Origin: Ignavibacteria bacterium RIFOXYC2_FULL_35_21
Lineage (GTDB): Bacteria > Bacteroidota > Ignavibacteria > Kapaibacteriales > UBA2268
Direction: 5' to 3'
Length of the DNA: 64,000 nucleotides
Assembly (NCBI GenBank): GCA_001804705.1
Contig: MHAY01000034.1
Location: 1 to 64,000, forward strand
How positions within the stretch are numbered: the first letter of the stretch is position 1; every line of letters begins with the position of its first letter. The notes under the pieces are model-generated. The model worked only from the letters and a program-made list of their open reading frames with translations. It was not told the DNA's origin and did no database searches. Below are positions 17,735-28,369 of the stretch, piece after piece. The position numbers and the translations under genes are program-made.

Positions 17735-19894
17735 ATGAAACACGTGTACCTGACTGCATTTCTTTCTTTTATTTTTATCATATCAAATGTCAAATCGCAA
17801 AATCCCGAGTGGGTGAATTATACTTGTGGTAAGGGAATAACAGCTATAGCAGATGAAGGGAATTTCATCTGGGTTGGAACTACCGTGGATATTGTAAAAC
17901 TTGATAAAATATCAGGTACTAATACTTACTATAATAGTTCAAATTCCGGCTTGCCTGATAACAATGTCCATAAAATAGCAATAGATGGAACCGGCAATAA
18001 GTGGATTGGGACTTGGGACGGTGGTATTGCAAAATTTGACGGGACTAACTGGACTACTTACAACAAATCAAATTCCGGCTTGCCTAGTAACTATGTCCGG
18101 TCAATAGCAATAGATGGAACTGACAATACATGGATTGGGACTTGGGGAGGTGGAATAGCGAAATTTGACGGGACTAACTGGACTACTTACAACAAATCAA
18201 ATTCCGGCTTGCCTGGTAATAGGATTTGGTCAATAGCAACAGACGGAATTGGCAATATGTGGATTGGGACTGACTACGGTTTGTCAAAATTTGACGGGAC
18301 TAACTGGACTACTTATGACACATCAAATTCCAGCTTGCCTGATAACGATGTTCGGTCAATAGCAATAGACGTAACCGGCAATAAGTGGATTGGGACTTAT
18401 GGAGGTGGATTAGCAAAATTTGATGGGACTAACTGGACTACTTACAACTCTTCGAATTCAGGCTTGCCTGGTAACTATATTTGGTCAATAGCAACAGACG
18501 TAAAAGGCAATACGTGGATTGGGACTTCTAGCGGCTTGGCAAAATTTGACGGGACTAACTGGACTACTTACAACACATCAAATTCGGGCTTACCTGATAA
18601 CGTTGTCCAGCCAATAGTAATAGACGTAACTGGCAATACGTGGATTGGAACTTCTGGCGACTTGGCAAAATTTGACGGGACTAACTGGACTACTTACAAC
18701 ACATCAAATTCCGGCTTGCCTAATAACAATGTCCGGCCAATAGCAATAGACGAAACCGGCAATAAGTGGATTGGGACTGGAGGTGGCTTGGCAAAATTTG
18801 ATGGGACTAACTGGACTACTTACGACACAGCAAATTCTGACTTGCCTGATAACAGTATCCGGTCAATAGTAATAGACGAAACCGGCAATAAGTGGATTGG
18901 GACTGGAGATGGATTAGCAAAATTTGACGGGACTAAATGGACTACCTACAACAAATCAAATTCCGGCTTACCAGATAGCCTTGTTTTGTCAATGGCAATT
19001 GACCGTTCCGGCAATAAGTGGATTGGGATTTTGGGCGGCGGATTAGTAAAATTTGACGGGACTAATTGGACTACCTACAACAAATCAAATTCCGACTTGC
19101 CCTTTGACAATGTATGGTCAATAACAATAGACAGAACTGGCAATAAGTGGTTTGGGACTGGAGGTGGATTAACAAAATTTGATGGGACTAACTGGACTAC
19201 TTACAACATATCAAATTCAGGTTTGCCTCGTAACGATGTCCTGTCAATAGCAATAGATGATAGTAGTAATACATGGATAGGGACTTGGGACGGTGGTATT
19301 GCAAAATTCGACGGTACTAAGTGGACTACTTACAACACACATAATTCAGGTTTACCTGATGGCCTTGTTCTGTCAATAACAATAGACAGAACCGGCAATA
19401 AGTGGATTGGGACTTCTGGCGGTTTGGCCAAATTTGACGATACTAATTGGACTACATACAACACATCAAATTCAGGTTTGCTTTCTAACTGGATTTGGTC
19501 AATAGCAATAGACGGAAGTGGTAATAAATGGATTGGGACTCAATCTGGTGGTATTGCTGTTTTCCGTGAAGGAGGTGTTATACTTGATGTGGATTCAGAG
19601 CAGGAGGCGGTTGCGAATGATTTGACATTCAGTAAAAATTTTCCAAATCCATTTCAATTCACAACAAACATTGAATACACAATGCCGAAAGCTGGGAATG
19701 TTGCAATCAAAATTTATGACATGCAGGGGCAGTTGCTGAGGGATTTGTTTTCGGGTTCTATTGATGCAGGTAAACACACAGCCACCTGGGATGGCAGGAC
19801 AGATGCGGGAAACGAAGCACCCAACGGTGTTTACTTCTGTCGCATATACGCTGACGGTTTTGTTGAAATTAAGAAAATGATAATCAATAAGTAA
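17735..19894 (+). CDS. Secreted beta-propeller repeat protein with T9SS C-terminal sorting domain
   Basis: 14 W[IVF]G blade motifs with consensus GNKWIGTxGGGLAKFDGTNWTTYNTSNSGLPDN; C-term FPNPFQFTTNIEY...NGVYFCRIYADGFVEIKKMIINK. Confidence 0.9.
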   Translation: MKHVYLTAFLSFIFIISNVKSQNPEWVNYTCGKGITAIADEGNFIWVGTTVDIVKLDKISGTNTYYNSSNSGLPDNNVHKIAIDGTGNKWIGTWDGGIAKFDGTNWTTYNKSNSGLPSNYVRSIAIDGTDNTWIGTWGGGIAKFDGTNWTTYNKSNSGLPGNRIWSIATDGIGNMWIGTDYGLSKFDGTNWTTYDTSNSSLPDNDVRSIAIDVTGNKWIGTYGGGLAKFDGTNWTTYNSSNSGLPGNYIWSIATDVKGNTWIGTSSGLAKFDGTNWTTYNTSNSGLPDNVVQPIVIDVTGNTWIGTSGDLAKFDGTNWTTYNTSNSGLPNNNVRPIAIDETGNKWIGTGGGLAKFDGTNWTTYDTANSDLPDNSIRSIVIDETGNKWIGTGDGLAKFDGTKWTTYNKSNSGLPDSLVLSMAIDRSGNKWIGILGGGLVKFDGTNWTTYNKSNSDLPFDNVWSITIDRTGNKWFGTGGGLTKFDGTNWTTYNISNSGLPRNDVLSIAIDDSSNTWIGTWDGGIAKFDGTKWTTYNTHNSGLPDGLVLSITIDRTGNKWIGTSGGLAKFDDTNWTTYNTSNSGLLSNWIWSIAIDGSGNKWIGTQSGGIAVFREGGVILDVDSEQEAVANDLTFSKNFPNPFQFTTNIEYTMPKAGNVAIKIYDMQGQLLRDLFSGSIDAGKHTATWDGRTDAGNEAPNGVYFCRIYADGFVEIKKMIINK

Positions 19895-20176
19895 GAAAAG
19901 GAGTAAATAATAATGAAAATAAAAACTCTGCTGCCATTTGGATTTTTTTGCAATGTAATATAAACCTTCATGGTTAATAAACATTATATCAGATAATCCG
20001 ATAACACGAAGTCAACCATGAATTGTATTTGCCGGCAATACATATAAATACTTTTCTTTAATAAACGTCCAAATCTTACAAATGACAGGAACATTTCATT
20101 TGCAAATTTAGAATTTTCAAATTTGGGTTTCTATTATTCGTAATTATTAATTTTTGATGCAATGTAGTGAATCATT

Positions 20177-21280
20177 ATGGAAACCTATAAATATAAATTC
20201 TCAAATAACAAGGATACAGATTTTATCCGCACGCTCAGAAGCAGGGTGAATGATTATTTCAAATCAAATAACAAAGGCATGTATAGCAATGCGAATATGA
20301 TAATAAAAACTATTTTTATGTTTTCGTTATATTTCGCTCCTCTTGTGCTTATGTTAACAGGAGTCATCTCCAATCCATGGTTAATTATCGTAATGTGGAT
20401 TATCATGGGTTTCGGTAAAAGCGGTATAGGGATGGGAGTTATGCACGACGCCAACCACGGAGCTTATTCAAGAATCGGGATAATTAACAAGTACCTGAGC
20501 TATACTATGAACCTGATTGGTGCTAATTCTGCTGTATGGAAGATCCAGCACAATGTCCTTCATCATATATTTACTAATATTGATGGCTCGGATGAGGACA
20601 TCTTACCTCCTTTTATTCTGCGTTTTTCACCATATCAGAAGAGATACTGGTTTCATCGTTTTCAACACATTTATGTTTGGTTTATATATTGTATAACAAC
20701 TTTAAACTGGGTTACTTCAAGAAATTTTATCCAGGTTTTCAAATTCAGAAAAATGGGGCTGATAAAGAGTAAAAATCAACTAATGAAAGATATTTTTCAG
20801 ATAACTTTATGGAAATTAGTATATTATGGATATATACTTGTTCTGCCAATAATTTTGATGCCTGTTTCTCCATGGCTGGTTATTGCAGGTTTTATTGCGA
20901 TGCATTTGACCTCAGGATTAATTCTTAGCACGATATTCCAAACAGCTCATGTCATGCCTACTACAGAATATCCCATGCCAAATAAAGAAAAACATATTGA
21001 TAATAACTGGGTTGTCCATCAAATGGAAACAACTACGAATTATGGTCCCAATAGCAAGGTTTTCTCATGGCTGATAGGGGGCTTGGACCATCAGGTGGAA
21101 CACCATCTCTTTTCGAATATCTGCCATGTTCATTACAGGAAATTATCGGAAATAGCATCTGAAACAGCAAGAGAATATAATATTCGGTATAATACACAAA
21201 AGAACTTTTTACATGCGATTTGGAACCATGGTAAAATGATGAGGCAATTAGGAAGAATGGAGCAGGTAGTTGTTAGCTGA
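20177..21280 (+). CDS. Membrane fatty acid desaturase
   Basis: Histidine boxes HDANHGAYS, HNVLHHIFTN, HQVEHHLFSN. Confidence 0.92.
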   Translation: METYKYKFSNNKDTDFIRTLRSRVNDYFKSNNKGMYSNANMIIKTIFMFSLYFAPLVLMLTGVISNPWLIIVMWIIMGFGKSGIGMGVMHDANHGAYSRIGIINKYLSYTMNLIGANSAVWKIQHNVLHHIFTNIDGSDEDILPPFILRFSPYQKRYWFHRFQHIYVWFIYCITTLNWVTSRNFIQVFKFRKMGLIKSKNQLMKDIFQITLWKLVYYGYILVLPIILMPVSPWLVIAGFIAMHLTSGLILSTIFQTAHVMPTTEYPMPNKEKHIDNNWVVHQMETTTNYGPNSKVFSWLIGGLDHQVEHHLFSNICHVHYRKLSEIASETAREYNIRYNTQKNFLHAIWNHGKMMRQLGRMEQVVVS

Positions 21281-21406
21281 TTGCAAATTGAACGGCAGGC
21301 GATTACATGGAAGATGGTTGTGGTAAGATAGAAAGAAGAAGTATAATTTTCTATTAACAATTTCGTAATTTAGTATGTTAGAATTATAGATTAATATGAT
21401 TATCTG

Positions 21407-21817
21407 ATGGAACTTGAAAACCCATATTTGGAATCAATGCGTTATATTGATAACGCAAAAGAGCAATTGAAATTTGCAGGGAAAGAAGATAAATTTTACA
21501 AGGATGAAAAATATGTCAAAATTGCCTGCGGCGCTGCTTATTCAGGCATCCTCAAAGCTCTTGATTTTTATTTCAATTTTAAAGGGGTTCCTAAAAGAAG
21601 AGGCAGAAAATCAATTATCTATTATCAAAGTGAATTGTCTAAATTAGATAAGAAACTCTTGAATCACCTAAATAGTGCGTATTTGGTCTTGCATTTGGAC
21701 GGATATTACAGTGGTTTGAAGAAAATTGATACGATTGAAAGCGGATTTGATGCTGCTGTTTCAATAATCGCAGCTTTAAAACCATTATCCAAAAATGGTG
21801 CAAAAAGGAAAAGTTAA
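21407..21817 (+). CDS. DUF5618-like small protein
   Basis: AKEQLKFAGKEDKFYKDEKYVKIACGAAYSGILKALD...LDGYYSGLK; family assignment from memory. Confidence 0.55.
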   Translation: MELENPYLESMRYIDNAKEQLKFAGKEDKFYKDEKYVKIACGAAYSGILKALDFYFNFKGVPKRRGRKSIIYYQSELSKLDKKLLNHLNSAYLVLHLDGYYSGLKKIDTIESGFDAAVSIIAALKPLSKNGAKRKS

Positions 21818-21847
21818 TTTTGAATTTTGATTAAAAGTATATGTAGT

Positions 21848-22036
21848 ATGGAAACTACAGTCAACAAGGTCATTATCGAACCTCAACCAGAAGACGATTT
21901 TACGGCTTATGTGCCCAAACTACCTGGCTGTGTAAGTCAGGGCGAAACATACCAGGAAGCCCATCAAAATATTCAGGAAGCATTAGAATTATACATTGAT
22001 GTTGCAAAAGAAAGACATATTAGTATATCCAATTAA
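21848..22036 (+). CDS. HicB-family antitoxin-like protein
   Basis: PEDDFTAYVPKLPGCVSQGETYQEAHQNIQEALELYID; likely ATG at 21848 rather than 21827. Confidence 0.75.
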   Translation: METTVNKVIIEPQPEDDFTAYVPKLPGCVSQGETYQEAHQNIQEALELYIDVAKERHISISN

Positions 22037-22267
22037 ATAACTATTATTACTGCAATTCTCACATTCAAATTAACATCATTGCTCCTATTTTTATTGAATT
22101 TTTCACAATATTCTCAAAAAATTAGCCACAGCTAAATCTTGATGTATCATATTTTTAGCAAAATTCCACTTTCATAACTCTCAACGATATAAAACTGATA
22201 TAAAATAATTTATTTTTCTGAAATGGTTTTTTTAAATTGATTATTTGTTACTGACAAATTTCGTAAT

Positions 22268-22744
22268 TTGTCATTTTTTTTACCGTCTTTGAAGTATGAG
22301 AAGAAGGTGTTTATGTTGAGTGATTTTGGAATAATATTACTATTTTTTATACTGGGTGTTGTTTTCGTAGCCGCAGGCTTAATTACAGCGGCAATTATCA
22401 GGCCCTCTCATCCCAATCCTATTAAACAATCTACATACGAGTGCGGCGAAGAGCCGATTGGAAATCCGTGGATTAAGTTTAATATCAGGTTTTATGTAAT
22501 AGCACTCGTGTTTCTGCTGTTTGATGTAGAAGTCGTTTTCTTATTTCCGTGGGCAGTTGTTTTCAGGGATATGAGCCACATAGGTAATACTGTTGTTTGG
22601 TTTGCTTTTATTGAGATGGCTGTTTTTGTGCTGATATTGCTTGCAGGACTGGCTTATGTTTGGGTGAAAGGGGATTTGAACTGGGAGAAGCCCAAACCCT
22701 ATATACCGAGCCTGAAAGACCTTGTGGTTTCGAAAAAGAGTTAA
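22268..22744 (+). CDS. nuoA: NADH-quinone oxidoreductase subunit A (likely start internal, about 22313)
   Basis: YECGEEPIGNPWIKFNIRFYVIALVFLLFDVEVVFLFPWA. Confidence 0.95.
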   Translation: MSFFLPSLKYEKKVFMLSDFGIILLFFILGVVFVAAGLITAAIIRPSHPNPIKQSTYECGEEPIGNPWIKFNIRFYVIALVFLLFDVEVVFLFPWAVVFRDMSHIGNTVVWFAFIEMAVFVLILLAGLAYVWVKGDLNWEKPKPYIPSLKDLVVSKKS

Positions 22745-22765
22745 TAATTTTTTTACGGTGAATTA

Positions 22766-23308
22766 ATGGGTTTATTGAATAAATTAGATGATCCTTACTA
22801 CGGCGGCGGAATAATATTAGGAAAAGTTGAAGACATTTTAAATTGGGGCAGAAGCAAATCGGACTGGTATCTTCAGTTCGGATTAGCCTGCTGTGCAATC
22901 GAGTTCATGGCTATGAATGCCTCTCATTTCGACTTTATGCGTTTCGGGTGCATACCCCGAACCTCGCCCCGCCAGGCTGACTTTATTATCATATCCGGTA
23001 CGGTTACATTCAAGATGGCTGAGAGAATCAAGACGCTATACGAGCAGATGGCTGAGCCGAAGTATGTTATTTCGATGGGTTCCTGTGCTAATTCCGGCGG
23101 TCCTTACTGGGAGCATGGATATCATGTGCTGAAGGGCGTTGACAGGATTATTCCCGTTGATGTGTATGTACCGGGATGCCCTCCGAGACCCGAAGCGTTA
23201 GAAGAAGGTATGATTAGATTGCAGGAGAAGATTAATAAGCAGGCAATTTTCAATAAAAGGAAGAGGCTTGCGGAAGAAGAACAGAAGGAATTAATAATTA
23301 GCAATTAA
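22766..23308 (+). CDS. nuoB: NADH-quinone oxidoreductase subunit B
   Basis: [13 protein letters not shown]...[16 protein letters not shown]...[12 protein letters not shown]. Confidence 0.97.
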   Translation: MGLLNKLDDPYYGGGIILGKVEDILNWGRSKSDWYLQFGLACCAIEFMAMNASHFDFMRFGCIPRTSPRQADFIIISGTVTFKMAERIKTLYEQMAEPKYVISMGSCANSGGPYWEHGYHVLKGVDRIIPVDVYVPGCPPRPEALEEGMIRLQEKINKQAIFNKRKRLAEEEQKELIISN

Positions 23309-23334
23309 CAATTCACGATTGTTAATGTAAAATT

Positions 23335-23484
23335 CAAAATGTAGAATGTAAAATGTAGGGTCAGACCTGCGTGTCTGCCCAATAGAATAAAAAAACACCC
23401 CTTAATCTCCTCCTTAATTAAGGAGGGGAAATAAAAAGGGGAGGTAAATAATGAGAAGGTGTCAGGAGTAACTCCTGACACGGT
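23335..23484. repeat. Composite intergenic repeat block (nuoB-nuoC)
   Basis: aaatgtagggtcagacc..gtctgccc; ctccttaattaaggaggggaa; gtgtcaggagtaactcctgacacgg. Confidence 0.8.
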
Positions 23485-23516
23485 TTAAATTTATAATTTA
23501 AAATTTTTTAAGAGAT

Positions 23517-23993
23517 ATGCAGGCTCAGGAAATATATGAGAAATTGAAAGCAGAATTTGGCGATGCTATAATCGAGTTTAATGCAGAGCCGTTTTTTGAC
23601 CCTTTTGTCCGGGTAACGACCGATAAATTATTTGATATATGCTTGGAGCTGAGGGATACACCGGAATTTGATTTTGATTATCTGGCATGTCTCAGCGGGA
23701 TGGATTATAAGGAAAATCTTGGTGTTGTTTATCATCTTTATTCAATCAAGCTGAAACATTCATTTGTTGTGAAGGTAACCGTAAGTAAAGAGAATCCTGT
23801 TGTGCCATCCGTAGAGAGAATCTGGCGTACCGCCGACTGGCACGAGAGGGAGGCTTATGATATGATGGGTATTCAATTCGAGGGACACCACAATCTGATT
23901 AGAATTTTATGCCCTTATGACTGGGAGGGATTTCCACTGAGGAAGGATTACGTTCAGCCCGATGAGTATCACGGGATGAAAGTACCATATTAG
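23517..23993 (+). CDS. nuoC: NADH-quinone oxidoreductase subunit C
   Basis: ERIWRTADWHEREAYDMMGIQFEGHHNLIRILCPYDWEGFPLRKDY. Confidence 0.96.
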   Translation: MQAQEIYEKLKAEFGDAIIEFNAEPFFDPFVRVTTDKLFDICLELRDTPEFDFDYLACLSGMDYKENLGVVYHLYSIKLKHSFVVKVTVSKENPVVPSVERIWRTADWHEREAYDMMGIQFEGHHNLIRILCPYDWEGFPLRKDYVQPDEYHGMKVPY

Positions 23994-23994
23994 A

Positions 23995-24150
23995 AAAATT
24001 TTCAATTATCAATTTTAAAATTTTCAATGAATGTTAAATATTAAATTTAAAATGATTAAAAAAAATTAAAATCAATTAAATATTTAAGGATATAAAAATT
24101 AAAAATTTGAAAATTGAAAATTCATTGAAAATTGAAAATTTTTAAAATTA
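23995..24150. repeat. AT-rich inverted-repeat element between nuoC and nuoD
   Basis: aaaattttcaattatcaattttaaaattttcaatgaatg ... attcattgaaaattgaaaatttttaaaatt near-complementary arms. Confidence 0.6.
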
Positions 24151-24174
24151 GAAATAAAAGATAAGGTATAAATA

Positions 24175-25326
24175 GTGAGCGAAACAAAAAAAGTAGAATT
24201 TGAATATAGTCAGATTGATTCCGAGAGGATGAGACTGAACGTAGGGCCACAGCACCCTTCGACGCATGGTGTGCTGAGGCTCGAGGTTGAGCTTGACGGC
24301 GAAATTGTTACAGAGGTTGTACCGCATATCGGCTATCTTCACCGTTGTTTCGAGAAACATGCCGAGAAGATGACCTATCCTCAGGTCATACCCTACATTG
24401 ACCGCATGGATTACATATCTGCGATGAATAATGAATGGCCCTACGTAATGGGAATCGAAAAGCTGATGGGGATTGAAGTGCCTGAGAAGGTCGAGTATAT
24501 CAGGGTGATATTTGCAGAGCTGAACAGGATAGCTAATCACCAGATTGCAATTGCGACGTTTGGATTAGATGCAGGTGCATTCACACCTTTTCTTTATTTG
24601 TTCAGGGACAGGGAATTTATACTTACGGTTTTTGAAAAAGCATCAGGGGGAAGGCTGTTATACAATTATTATTGGGTCGGCGGCTTAGCGGCAGATGTGC
24701 ATAAGGAATTTAAAGAAGATGTACTTTCGATTGTCAAGCAGGTGAGAGAAACCAATAAAGAAATAGCAGACCTGTTAATCTATAATAAGATATTCATAGA
24801 GAGAGTAGCAAATGTGGGAATTCTTCCTGCAGATGTTGCTATAAATTACGGTTGCAGTGGTCCTGTTGTGCGAGGTTCGGGGCTTCCTTTTGACTTAAGA
24901 AAAGATGCACCTTATTCGATATATGACAGGTTTGATTTTGATGTTGTAATAGGCCATGGCGAAGTCGGTACAGTTGGCGATTGTTTTGACCGCAATATAG
25001 TACGTTTCCACGAAATGGAGCAAAGCTGCCGAATAATCGAACAGGCTATAGAACAGATGCCTATGGATGGAGATGTTAGGGAAAAGCTTCCAAAGAAAAT
25101 CAGACCACCGAAAGGTGAAATATATACTAAGGCAGAAAATCCCAAGGGCGAACTTGGATTTTACATTGTTAGCAATGGGACTGACAAACCTGAAAGGATT
25201 AAATCGAGAGGAACAAGTTTTGTAAATCTCAGCGTTCTGCCGGAAATTTCAAAAGGATATTTGTTTGCAGATTTAATAATGATACTCGGAAGCGTTGATA
25301 TTGTTTTAGGAGAAGTTGACAGGTAG
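24175..25326 (+). CDS. nuoD: NADH-quinone oxidoreductase subunit D (GTG start)
   Basis: RMRLNVGPQHPSTHGVLRLEVELDGE...HIGYLHRCFEK... Confidence 0.97.
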   Translation: MSETKKVEFEYSQIDSERMRLNVGPQHPSTHGVLRLEVELDGEIVTEVVPHIGYLHRCFEKHAEKMTYPQVIPYIDRMDYISAMNNEWPYVMGIEKLMGIEVPEKVEYIRVIFAELNRIANHQIAIATFGLDAGAFTPFLYLFRDREFILTVFEKASGGRLLYNYYWVGGLAADVHKEFKEDVLSIVKQVRETNKEIADLLIYNKIFIERVANVGILPADVAINYGCSGPVVRGSGLPFDLRKDAPYSIYDRFDFDVVIGHGEVGTVGDCFDRNIVRFHEMEQSCRIIEQAIEQMPMDGDVREKLPKKIRPPKGEIYTKAENPKGELGFYIVSNGTDKPERIKSRGTSFVNLSVLPEISKGYLFADLIMILGSVDIVLGEVDR

Positions 25327-25352
25327 TATTTTAATTTTAATTTGACTGAAAA

Positions 25353-26420
25353 ATGGAACAGCAAATACTTACATTATATGATTGGGTAGTAAAATTATCG
25401 AGCAGTGAACTGATTGCATTGATTGTTGTAATTACACTGCCTCTGGTTTTTTTGATTGTTTATGCTTTGGTTGCAATTCTCGGTGAACTGAAAATATCTG
25501 CATTTATTCAGGAAAGATTAGGTCCAATGAGAACAGGTCCATGGGGAATCATTCAGCCGGTTGCAGAAGTTGTGAAGCTGTTGCAGAAGGAAGACATTAC
25601 ACCTGATGCGGCAAATAAGCCTCTTTTCAATATGGCACCCTTTCTTATGTTTACCGCCGCTTATGCAGGATTTGCAGTGATTCCGTTCAGCTCGCATTTC
25701 GTACCTGCAGGCATTAACCTTGGACTGTTCTACATTTTTGCAATGGGTTCCCTTGCTGTTATCGGTCTTGTAATGGGAGGCTGGGCTTCCAATAATAAAT
25801 ATTCCTTGCTCGGTGCATTGCGTTCAGTTGCACAGATTATAAGTTATGAAATACCTGCGGCGATTGTGATTTTGAGCATAGTTATACTTGCGAGCAGTAT
25901 GAATTTGCAGGTAATAAATGCAAACCAAGGGGGCTGGTTTTGGAACTGGTATGTGTTCGGGGGGCCCGGCACTGCATGGAAAATAATAATAATCCCAATT
26001 ACATTCAGTATGTTTTTGCTTTATCTTATAGCATCGCTTGCCGAGACAAACAGGACACCTTTCGACATACCCGAAGGCGAGTCGGAGCTTGTAGCAGGTT
26101 ATCACACTGAATACAGCGGAATGAAATTCGCAATGTTTTTCTTTGCTGAATATGCGAATATGTTTGTCGTTGCGGCACTGCTCTCAATACTGTTTTTCGG
26201 AGGATGGAACTCGCCATTCGGTGATTTTATGAACGGGCCTATTTGGGGAGTGTTTTGGTTTATATCAAAATCCTTTTTCTTTGTGTTTGTTCAAATATGG
26301 TTAAGGTGGACACTGCCGCGTCTAAGGGTTGACCAATTGATGGGAGTAAGCTGGAAAGTTATGACACCGATTGCCTTTATCTGTTTCTTTGCAGTGGGGC
26401 TTTGGACGATGTTTAATTAG
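25353..26420 (+). CDS. nuoH: NADH-quinone oxidoreductase subunit H
   Basis: QERLGPMRTGPWGIIQPVAEVVKLLQKED; ETNRTPFDIPEGESELVAGYHTEYSG. Confidence 0.97.
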   Translation: MEQQILTLYDWVVKLSSSELIALIVVITLPLVFLIVYALVAILGELKISAFIQERLGPMRTGPWGIIQPVAEVVKLLQKEDITPDAANKPLFNMAPFLMFTAAYAGFAVIPFSSHFVPAGINLGLFYIFAMGSLAVIGLVMGGWASNNKYSLLGALRSVAQIISYEIPAAIVILSIVILASSMNLQVINANQGGWFWNWYVFGGPGTAWKIIIIPITFSMFLLYLIASLAETNRTPFDIPEGESELVAGYHTEYSGMKFAMFFFAEYANMFVVAALLSILFFGGWNSPFGDFMNGPIWGVFWFISKSFFFVFVQIWLRWTLPRLRVDQLMGVSWKVMTPIAFICFFAVGLWTMFN

Positions 26421-26454
26421 ATTTTAAGGAATTGTCAAACTTAGTTATGGCAAA

Positions 26455-27075
26455 TTGAAAATGAAAAAATATATAAATGATATATGGCTGGGAATTTATA
26501 CTGTACTGTTGGGGATGAAAATAACCATTGTGCATTTGTTTGCAAAAAATGTAACGGTACAATATCCTAATAAGCATCCTCTAGAAAAAGCAAGCGGCGA
26601 TAAGATGCCGATGAATGCACGCAACAGGATTTTTGTTGACATGGAATTATGCAACGGCTGTAACGGATGTGCGAGGGCATGTCCCGTTAATTGCATAACA
26701 GTAGAAACACTCAAAGTTGTTCCGGGCGATGCACCACCACTTAAAAATGGAGAAAGAAGGGGTTTGTGGGTGCCGGTTTATACCCTTGATTTTGCTAAAT
26801 GCTGTTTCTGCGGACTCTGCATTGACCCTTGTCCGACTGAGGCAATCAAGATGACAACGGAATTTGAATACTCGGCTTATGACAGGAAAGACCTGTTCTA
26901 TAAATTCTCGACTATGACAGATGAGGAAATAAAGCAGAAGAAAGAACTGCTTGCTAATTTCCAGGCTGAAAAAGCCAAGAAGGAAGCAGAAGCGAAGAAG
27001 GCGGCAGATGCGGCGAAAGCGGCAGCTGAGCCACCAAAATCTGAATCGGGTGAATTGAAAATTGATAATGGATAA
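26455..27075 (+). CDS. nuoI: NADH-quinone oxidoreductase subunit I with Ala/Lys-rich C-terminal tail
   Basis: CNGCNGCARACPVNCI and CCFCGLCIDPCPTEAI. Confidence 0.95.
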   Translation: MKMKKYINDIWLGIYTVLLGMKITIVHLFAKNVTVQYPNKHPLEKASGDKMPMNARNRIFVDMELCNGCNGCARACPVNCITVETLKVVPGDAPPLKNGERRGLWVPVYTLDFAKCCFCGLCIDPCPTEAIKMTTEFEYSAYDRKDLFYKFSTMTDEEIKQKKELLANFQAEKAKKEAEAKKAADAAKAAAEPPKSESGELKIDNG

Positions 27076-27365
27076 TTCTGAATTATGAATTATGAATGCT
27101 GAATTAAAAGAAGGAATTAGGAAATAGGAATTCGTAAAATGTCATTCTGAACTTGGTTCAGAATCCATAGTGATGAAAATTTCACGCAAAGTTCGCAAAG
27201 GTGGACGCAGAGTTCGCTAAGAATTGAAAATAGGAAATGGGAAATAGGAAATGGAAAATTCAAAATGTAGAATGTAAAATGTAGGGGCAGACCTACGTGT
27301 CTGACCAAAAGAAAAACACACCCCTGAATCCCCTCCTTAATTAAGGAGGGGAAATCAAAGGGGAG
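27076..27365. repeat. Composite intergenic repeat block (nuoI-nuoJ)
   Basis: gtcattctgaacttggttcagaatcc; cacgcaaagttcgcaaagg..; aaatgtaggggcagacc..; cccctccttaattaaggagggg. Confidence 0.8.
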
Positions 27366-27412
27366 GTATTAAAAAGATAGAAAATGAATAAAAATAACAG
27401 ATAAAAACAGAT

Positions 27413-27916
27413 ATGGATTTGATTACAATTATTTTTTATTTTTTTGCTGTGCTGATTGTAGCATCAGCGGCGGTTGTTGTGTTTTCAAAAAACATCATGT
27501 ATTCGGCGTTTGCACTGCTGTTCACGTTTTTCGGAGTGGCAACGATTTATGTTCTGCTTAATGCCGATTTTCTTGCCCTGACACAGATTATGATATATAT
27601 AGGCGGCATACTGGTTCTAATAATCTTCGGTGTTATGCTTACGACAAGGATAACGGGCGTGGATATCAAATCAGGATTGATGGGGAAGATGCAGATAGGT
27701 ATTACAGGTATTGCTTTAGCTATTCTGACAATCACGATGGGTGTGATGTATTCAAATGTTAAATGGTTTGTAAGAGATTCGGAACCGTTGAAGGATACAA
27801 TTTCCCCGATAGGAAGAATGTTGCTGACTGATTATCTCCTCGCATTTGAGGCGGCATCGGTTCTATTGCTGATAGCTATTATCGGGGCGGCAATGATAGC
27901 GAGAAGGAAGAAATAA
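27413..27916 (+). CDS. nuoJ: NADH-quinone oxidoreductase subunit J
   Basis: ALLFTFFGVATIYVLLNADFLALTQIMIYIGGILVLIIFGVMLT. Confidence 0.95.
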   Translation: MDLITIIFYFFAVLIVASAAVVVFSKNIMYSAFALLFTFFGVATIYVLLNADFLALTQIMIYIGGILVLIIFGVMLTTRITGVDIKSGLMGKMQIGITGIALAILTITMGVMYSNVKWFVRDSEPLKDTISPIGRMLLTDYLLAFEAASVLLLIAIIGAAMIARRKK

Positions 27917-27952
27917 TTTTACTGAAATGAGAAAATTATAACAGGAAATAAA

Positions 27953-28261
27953 ATGGGAATCGGATTAACACATTACTTGATTTTAAGCCTAATCCTTTTT
28001 GGACTTGGGATGTTCGCCATCATCACCCGTAAGAATGCAATCATGGTTTTGATGGGTCTGGAACTTGTGCTGAATTCGGCAAACATAAACTTTATAGCTT
28101 TTGCTAAGTACGGCGGGATGAATATTGAAGGGCATGTAGCAGCTATTTTCGTGATTATACTTGCCGCCGCAGAAGCCGCAGTAGCACTTGCAATCGTGCT
28201 GAATATTTATCAGAATTACAAGCATGTCAATGTGGATGAAATTGACAGGATGAAAGAGTAA
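27953..28261 (+). CDS. nuoK: NADH-quinone oxidoreductase subunit K
   Basis: GLTHYLILSLILFGLGMFAIITRKNAIMVLMGLELVLNSANINFIAF. Confidence 0.97.
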   Translation: MGIGLTHYLILSLILFGLGMFAIITRKNAIMVLMGLELVLNSANINFIAFAKYGGMNIEGHVAAIFVIILAAAEAAVALAIVLNIYQNYKHVNVDEIDRMKE

Positions 28262-28369
28262 TTAACAATTAACAATTCACAATTAAAATTGATGAATGGT
28301 CAATGTAAAATTTAAAATGTAGAATGAAAAATGTAGGGGCAGAAAATTTTCTGCCCAATAAATAAAATG

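Noticed and set aside
23406-23428. TTAAGGAGGGG as a strong ribosome-binding site for nuoC
   Set aside because: It is one arm of the dispersed palindrome CCCCTCCTTAATTAAGGAGGGG, found at four intergenic places at variable distances from starts.
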